Source: Acaryochloris sp. CRU_2_0 (lineage in GTDB: Bacteria > Cyanobacteriota > Cyanobacteriia > Thermosynechococcales > Thermosynechococcaceae). Taken from it: 39,785 bases of DNA. Numbering within the stretch: position 1 is the first letter of the stretch; each line of letters starts with the position of its first letter. The notes below the pieces were generated by a model. The model saw nothing but the letters and a program-made list of their open reading frames with translations, was not told the DNA's origin and ran no database searches. This document shows positions 35,843 through 39,785 of the stretch, in pieces. The stretch lies in NCBI GenBank assembly GCA_012034865.1, contig JAAUOM010000029.1, positions 1 through 39,785 on the forward strand. The letters are read 5' to 3'. The translations under genes were made by a program, and so were the position numbers.

Positions 35843-36170
35843 AGACATGTTTGAGTGATTTTGAAGCTGTTTCCAGATAATCTCTCCCTGATAGGTTCAG
35901 ATGATGAATTTCACCCCATCGCCCTCTACAACGCTCCTGCAAACCAAGGAAGATAAACCTTCTTCTTTTTCGGGCATCCTCCTTACTAGTACTTTTAAGA
36001 GCCATAACCAAAATTACAAGTTTGATACACTGCCCGCCTTAGCAGGGAGTGATACATCTTCTTGCACACCGGGCTATATCCTCCACTGGACTACGAGGGA
36101 AGTTCACATCTTCTTAGTGAAATCACCGGCAGTGCTATTTCCCCTGGGGAGGATTCCTCCTGCTCCCCCG

Positions 36171-36647
36171 ATGAATAGCCAGAACCAAAGGGCACAGATG
36201 CCAGTGCTGCCTCCTACCCTAGAAGACAGAATAGCCCTTGCATCCTGTTCAACCCAGCTCTTGCCATCTACCCTCAGGCCACAGCAAACAGATGTCCGTC
36301 CATTTCGGTTTTTGCAGGGGTTTAGGCAGTTGATAATCGGGGTTCCCTGGCTGGAGATTGTTGCGATCGCCACCCTCAGCTTCGCCGCCCTTGCCCTAAT
36401 AGACCAAGTGAGTGTCATTCTCAATGATTTCAGCTCCAGGCAAGTCGCTCTTCTACCTAATAGCACTGGCTTTTCAGGTGGAGGAGCCATTTTCCCCAAC
36501 TCCATCAACTTGCCCTTGCCTGCGTGTAGAGCCAAGGTACAAGGTACAGGCTCAAGTCTCCCCAATAAGACGCTACCCATCGATTTTCAGAACAGTCTCC
36601 AGCTCTGGCGACAGGCTGATTCCAATCCTGCGGGGAAGAAAAAGTAA
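36171..36647 (+). CDS. Hypothetical membrane-anchored protein
   Basis: A 158-aa protein if ATG 36171 (MNSQNQRAQMPVLPP) is the start, which is supported by GGAGGA upstream. A longer frame from 35901 is open but reads like non-coding sequence. One hydrophobic segment lies in the middle (GVPWLEIVAIATLSFAALALIDQVSVI), followed by a Ser/Asn/Pro-rich region. The stop overlaps the start of the next gene (TAATG). The function is unknown. Confidence 0.5.
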   Translation: MNSQNQRAQMPVLPPTLEDRIALASCSTQLLPSTLRPQQTDVRPFRFLQGFRQLIIGVPWLEIVAIATLSFAALALIDQVSVILNDFSSRQVALLPNSTGFSGGGAIFPNSINLPLPACRAKVQGTGSSLPNKTLPIDFQNSLQLWRQADSNPAGKKK

Positions 36648-37075
36648 TGATTCAAGAGGAATTCTACCCCATGCCCTTATTTGTGCGGGTGTTAGTAGGC
36701 GATGTAGCAGTGGCGGCTCAGTGGTATGCAGAGGCATTAGGGTTTCGCTCGGTCTATACTCTGCCCGCTGCCGACGGCACTCAACTCATGAATCATATTC
36801 GCCTAGAACGGTATCAGGATTTGATATTGATGTCTCAGCCCTCTGATTCCCTGATGCTCCATGATCACGGACTGGTGATTAATTTCTCCTATAGCGGTAA
36901 TTTACAGGCTTTAGCAGAGCGAGCGATCGCCACTGGCGTTACGGTTACCGGTCCTATTCCCACCACCTATAACACCTACGAGGTCACCATCATTGATCCC
37001 CATGGCTATCCGTTGATTTTCTCCCAGATCCTCAATCGAGATCGATCCTTTGCTGAGGTGATGCCAGCCTGTTAG
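36647..37075 (+). CDS. VOC-family (glyoxalase/bleomycin-resistance-like) protein
   Basis: A 142-aa VOC protein: LFVRVLVGDVAVAAQWYAEALGFRSVYTL, then MNHIRLERYQDLILM and the C-terminal TYEVTIIDPHGYPLIFS. It lacks an obvious glutamate at the final metal position, where the sequence is GYPLIFSQ. It may bind a ligand without metal or use another residue. ATG 36647 overlaps the previous stop; ATG 36671 (MPLFVRV) is an alternative closer to the domain start. It may be cut from the same cluster as the following genes. Confidence 0.8.
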   Translation: MIQEEFYPMPLFVRVLVGDVAVAAQWYAEALGFRSVYTLPAADGTQLMNHIRLERYQDLILMSQPSDSLMLHDHGLVINFSYSGNLQALAERAIATGVTVTGPIPTTYNTYEVTIIDPHGYPLIFSQILNRDRSFAEVMPAC

Positions 37076-37211
37076 GAGCAATTGCAGCCCCTCCAGTGAC
37101 GCTCTTCTTCCCCAAACCCTACCCCTGTATTCCTGCTTGAATCTCTGTTCGTCTGAGTGATAATGCTTTATTTCCGAGTGATCATGATTTTCAATGAATT
37201 AGCGTGAAAAA

Positions 37212-37678
37212 ATGCGAGTGAGAACGGCTATCTCCAGTGATGTTGGCTTGATTTTCTCATTTATTCAGAAAAAAGCTACCTTCGATCGCCAGATTGGTGC
37301 TTTTTCCGATGTACTGCAAGTTTCTGAAGAGAAAATACGCCAAACCCTATTTGGCTCAATTGCCTTTGCCCATGTCTTGTTTGTGGAAACGCAAGGGCAA
37401 CCCGTCGGATTTGCCTTGTATGAATTCAGATATTCTTCCTTCGTGGGTCAACCCAGCATTTGGCTGGATGATTTATACGTGGATGAGGACAGGCGTAGCC
37501 AAGGCGCAGGTACCGCCCTGATGCAGAATCTAGCCCAAATTGCCCGAAAAACGAGTGTACCCATCTGGCTTGGACTGCCGATGTTCGCAATACCCGGGGC
37601 TTGAATTTCTATCGGCGCTTAGGGGCAGAAATCACAGAGCAGAAAGAATATCGATGTTTTTGGATGTGGATTTCCTGA
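37212..37678 (+). pseudogene. GNAT acetyltransferase, frameshifted as sequenced
   Basis: The frame from 37212 has GNAT features (AISSDVGLIFSFIQKKATFDRQ, FALYEFRYSSFVGQPSIWLDDLYVDEDRRSQGAGTALM with the acetyl-CoA loop). It goes out of frame after KTSVP and stops at 37604. Adding one C to the run at 37560-37562 continues it as HLAWTADVRNTRGLNFYRRLGAEITEQKEYRCFWMWIS, the normal GNAT end, stopping at 37678. Full length would be 155 aa. The substrate is unknown. It lies between a VOC gene and a diiron-protein gene. Confidence 0.8.
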
Positions 37679-37717
37679 CTTGTCGTTAATCTAATTAGTT
37701 AACTCAAAGGAGGTTGC

Positions 37718-38686
37718 ATGACTGCTATTCCCCTTCCCCAATACAGTTACTCATCGATTTTGCAAGATGCTGCCAAAGTGACCTGGCAGGTACAAGATTT
37801 GATGAATGAGCATAAATCTCTAGATTTCAGCAAGTCCTTTTTACCGGAAGCCCTTGCCCATAGCCAAGGAATCACCTGCCTCAACCCCGCAGAACAGCTA
37901 ACCTTGAACCACATTCGTGGGCATAGCTACCTGCATCTATTTGGCCTAGTGGAGGAGTTTATTCTTCCCCTCGTGGTGAATCATGTGCAATCCCTAGGCT
38001 GCACTCATATTCAGGCAACACAGGCTTATCTGGGTTTTGCAGCGGAAGAAAGTAAGCACATTCACCTGTTTCGCCGATTCTCTGCCGCCTTTATGGCAGG
38101 GTTTGGCCATCCTTGTAGCGGGATTGGGCCAGCCAAGGCGATCGCAGATTTTGTTTTACAGCACAGCCCGCTGGGGGTGGCATTGGTGACGCTGCATATT
38201 GAGTGGATGACCCAACGCCACTTCCTGGAGAGCGTTCACTATCACTCTGGTAAGTGCCTCGATCCACAATTTTGCAGTTTGCTCAAACATCACTGGCAAG
38301 AGGAAGCCCAACATGCCCGCTTGGATACTCTGATGGTGCAAGATTTGGCTCAGACGCTAGATGAAGCAGCAATTGAGGCGGCGATTGATGACTATATTGC
38401 GATCATTCAGTATCTGAATCAGGGATTAAAAGCTCAGGTGCAACTTGACATGGCCAGTCTTGAGCAGGCGATTGGACGGACATTGAGCGCGATCGCACAC
38501 GAGGAAATTCAGCACATTCAGGAGCTGTCTTACCAAAAGGTGTTTCTCAGCTCTGGCATGACCCATCCTAACTTTGTCCGCAGTGTGCAGGCGTTGAGTG
38601 CTACCGGGTCTGCCCGAATTGCGGCGATCGCCCATACGTTTTCCTACAGTCATCCGAAGTTATTTCTGAAAAAGACAGCAGCTTGA
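37718..38686 (+). CDS. AurF-like diiron (ferritin-like) oxygenase family protein
   Basis: A 322-aa helical protein with several ExxH motifs: EE at 79-80, EESKH (110-114), the helix with IEWMTQRHF (161-169), EEAQH (195-199) and a later HEEIQHIQEL. This matches the metal-binding pattern of p-aminobenzoate N-oxygenase AurF-type diiron proteins. These oxidise amines or other organic substrates with O2. AAAGGAGGT directly upstream of the ATG is a strong ribosome site. It precedes an OsmC gene on the same strand, suggesting an oxidative-chemistry or detoxification setting. The substrate is unknown. Confidence 0.75.
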   Translation: MTAIPLPQYSYSSILQDAAKVTWQVQDLMNEHKSLDFSKSFLPEALAHSQGITCLNPAEQLTLNHIRGHSYLHLFGLVEEFILPLVVNHVQSLGCTHIQATQAYLGFAAEESKHIHLFRRFSAAFMAGFGHPCSGIGPAKAIADFVLQHSPLGVALVTLHIEWMTQRHFLESVHYHSGKCLDPQFCSLLKHHWQEEAQHARLDTLMVQDLAQTLDEAAIEAAIDDYIAIIQYLNQGLKAQVQLDMASLEQAIGRTLSAIAHEEIQHIQELSYQKVFLSSGMTHPNFVRSVQALSATGSARIAAIAHTFSYSHPKLFLKKTAA

Positions 38687-38760
38687 AGATTGATCCTACA
38701 AAATTTTCATCTATGTAACCCATTTCATGCTTGTTTATTAACCCATCCAGGAGTTTATTC

Positions 38761-39324
38761 ATGACAACTCAACAAGTACAAAACATCAATGGCGTTGCCC
38801 CCAGCGAACTGCAAGAGTTAATTCATGCTGTCTCGCAAGATGCTACTCAAGGTCAACTGGCCTTCCAAGCCAGTACCTTCTGGGTAGATGGTGTGCGATC
38901 CGTGACGCACATGAAATCCTTTGAGTGGGCCGGACAATCCTATGCCCGCAATTTCACCTTGACAATCGATGAGCCTGAGGAAATTGGTGGAACCAATACG
39001 GGACCTAATCCGCAGGAGGTATTGCTGTCCGCTTTGAACGCCTGCATTTTAGCCACCTTTGTCAGTTTATGTTCAATACAAGAGATCAAGCTGGAGAAGG
39101 TGGAAATTACTAGTATTGGCAAACTAAATTTGCGGGGCTTCTTTAAGCTAGATGAAACAGTTCCAGCCGGATACCAAGACTTGCACTGGACACTAATCGT
39201 CAAGGGCAATGCTACACCGGAGCAATTCCAACAGGTGTATGAGGCAACCCTTGCCGCGTCTCCCAATGTCTGGAACTTGATGCATCCTGTCACTATCAGA
39301 CCTGAGTTGCAAGTAGAAGCGTAA
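38761..39324 (+). CDS. OsmC-family peroxide-reducing/stress protein
   Basis: A 187-aa OsmC/Ohr-fold protein. The block GPNPQEVLLSALNACILATFVSLCSIQ carries two cysteines in the typical positions (CIL... and CSIQ), expected for thiol peroxidase activity. ATG 38761 (MTTQQVQNI) follows AGGAG and is preferred; a TTG at 38731 would add ten residues. OsmC proteins reduce organic hydroperoxides. Neighbours are a diiron protein and a VOC protein. Confidence 0.88.
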   Translation: MTTQQVQNINGVAPSELQELIHAVSQDATQGQLAFQASTFWVDGVRSVTHMKSFEWAGQSYARNFTLTIDEPEEIGGTNTGPNPQEVLLSALNACILATFVSLCSIQEIKLEKVEITSIGKLNLRGFFKLDETVPAGYQDLHWTLIVKGNATPEQFQQVYEATLAASPNVWNLMHPVTIRPELQVEA

Positions 39325-39352
39325 ATTCAATATTGCTGAGGAATTTTATAAA

Positions 39353-39604
39353 ATGCTTCATCACATTTCATTTGCTGTTAATGATCCGCTACATGCCGCT
39401 GAGGTGGTTGCAGAATTATGGCAAGGACGAGCGGTTCCCTTTCCCTATCATCTGGGTAGCTACATCGCCCTTAGCCTGGATCAGTATGGCACCGCTATTG
39501 AATTTATGCCCAAAGGCACGGTACTCAAACCCGGTGCATCGGTGGAAGAACCCGTTCAATTCTCTGACTCGAACCCTAAGGATTGTGGCTTAAATAAGAT
39601 CTAG
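39353..39604 (+). pseudogene. VOC-family protein, truncated at its C-terminus
   Basis: The protein begins like a small VOC enzyme (MLHHISFAVNDPLHAAEVVAELWQG, YIALSLDQYGTAIEFMPKG) but stops after 83 aa, where the second half of the fold should start. The last residues (about from DCGLNKI) look like non-homologous sequence. The stop lies at the very end of the convergent transposase-like frame, so an insertion near 39580 probably cut the gene. Confidence 0.6.
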
Positions 39605-39785
39605 AATCCAGCTTTCTGAGGTTTAGCCGTGTAATTCCATTTTGGGAGATAAGCATCAAAAATAATTTCCATTGATTCCTTAAACTCCTGAGTGACTTTT
39701 CGCCCCGTTTGATACACCTTATCTAATACCGTGGTCAAGACCTTCAGACCCGTTTTAGTCTCGGCTTTACCCATCAAATCTTTAA
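39601..39785 (-). mobile_element. Probable transposase, C-terminal end (runs off the window)
   Basis: The minus-strand frame is open to the right edge and ends KDLMGKAETKTGLKVLTTVLDK ... IIFDAYLPKWNYTAKPQKAGF. The PKWNYTA.P ending resembles the C-termini of some DDE transposases (WNYT motif, ISAzo13-like). Only about 60 residues are visible, so the family is uncertain. Its position right after a truncated VOC gene fits insertion of an IS element. Inverted terminal repeats could not be checked. Confidence 0.45.

Noticed and set aside
35901..36170. N-terminal extension of the hypothetical membrane protein
   Set aside because: The extra 90 codons read like non-coding DNA, and a ribosome site supports the later ATG at 36171.
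1..39785. tRNA or rRNA genes
   Set aside because: None was recognised by eye on either strand; a dedicated search could still find one.

Overview
The window is chromosomal DNA of a cyanobacterium. It carries many copies of, or near matches to, the HIP1 octamer GCGATCGC. It encodes the ndhF3-ndhD3-cupA inducible CO2-uptake genes, a Vipp1/PspA-type protein, a DUF1400 protein and a Ser/Thr kinase fused to a substrate-binding domain, all typical of cyanobacteria. The genus cannot be fixed from the sequence.

Left third (1-14360) is a type I-D CRISPR-Cas locus on the minus strand. In transcription order it reads cas3' (helicase, frameshifted as given), an intergenic block, cas10d, csc2, csc1, a PD-(D/E)XK nuclease-like gene, cas6, cas4, cas1, cas2, a leader and the leader-proximal end of the array, which runs off the left edge. 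A divergent WYL-domain regulator (13497-14357) sits at the head. The block between cas3' and cas10d holds the most interesting feature: a degenerate repeat-spacer-repeat unit (10175-10284, plus strand). Its 36-nt spacer matches DNA 175 bp away, between cas3' and the rest of the operon. This resembles the crRNA-like regulators of the CreA/CreR type, which guide the host's own effector to a promoter. The same block carries a 63-codon gene, a GC-rich palindromic repeat and a Uma2 gene remnant.

Middle (14507-25359): a HigBA toxin-antitoxin pair; the ndhF3-ndhD3-cupA operon with a repeat-rich promoter suited to LysR-type control; a HEAT/TPR protein (frameshifted); a YefM-YoeB pair with a palindromic operator; a GNAT acetyltransferase; and a receptor-like protein kinase (Zn-ribbon, kinase, TM, TPR, periplasmic binding domain).

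Right (25411-39785): an MFS exporter, DUF1400 protein, PLP aminotransferase, PspA/Vipp1 protein (frameshifted), HNH endonuclease, RNase III and a VOC protein. A large STAND NTPase with 14 WD40 repeats follows (frameshifted), then two hypothetical proteins. Last comes a run of VOC, GNAT (frameshifted), AurF-like diiron protein and OsmC genes, and a VOC gene that appears cut by a probable transposase at the edge.

Several otherwise well-conserved genes are broken by single-base indels, mostly in short homopolymers. Sequencing or assembly error is a serious alternative to gene decay throughout the window.
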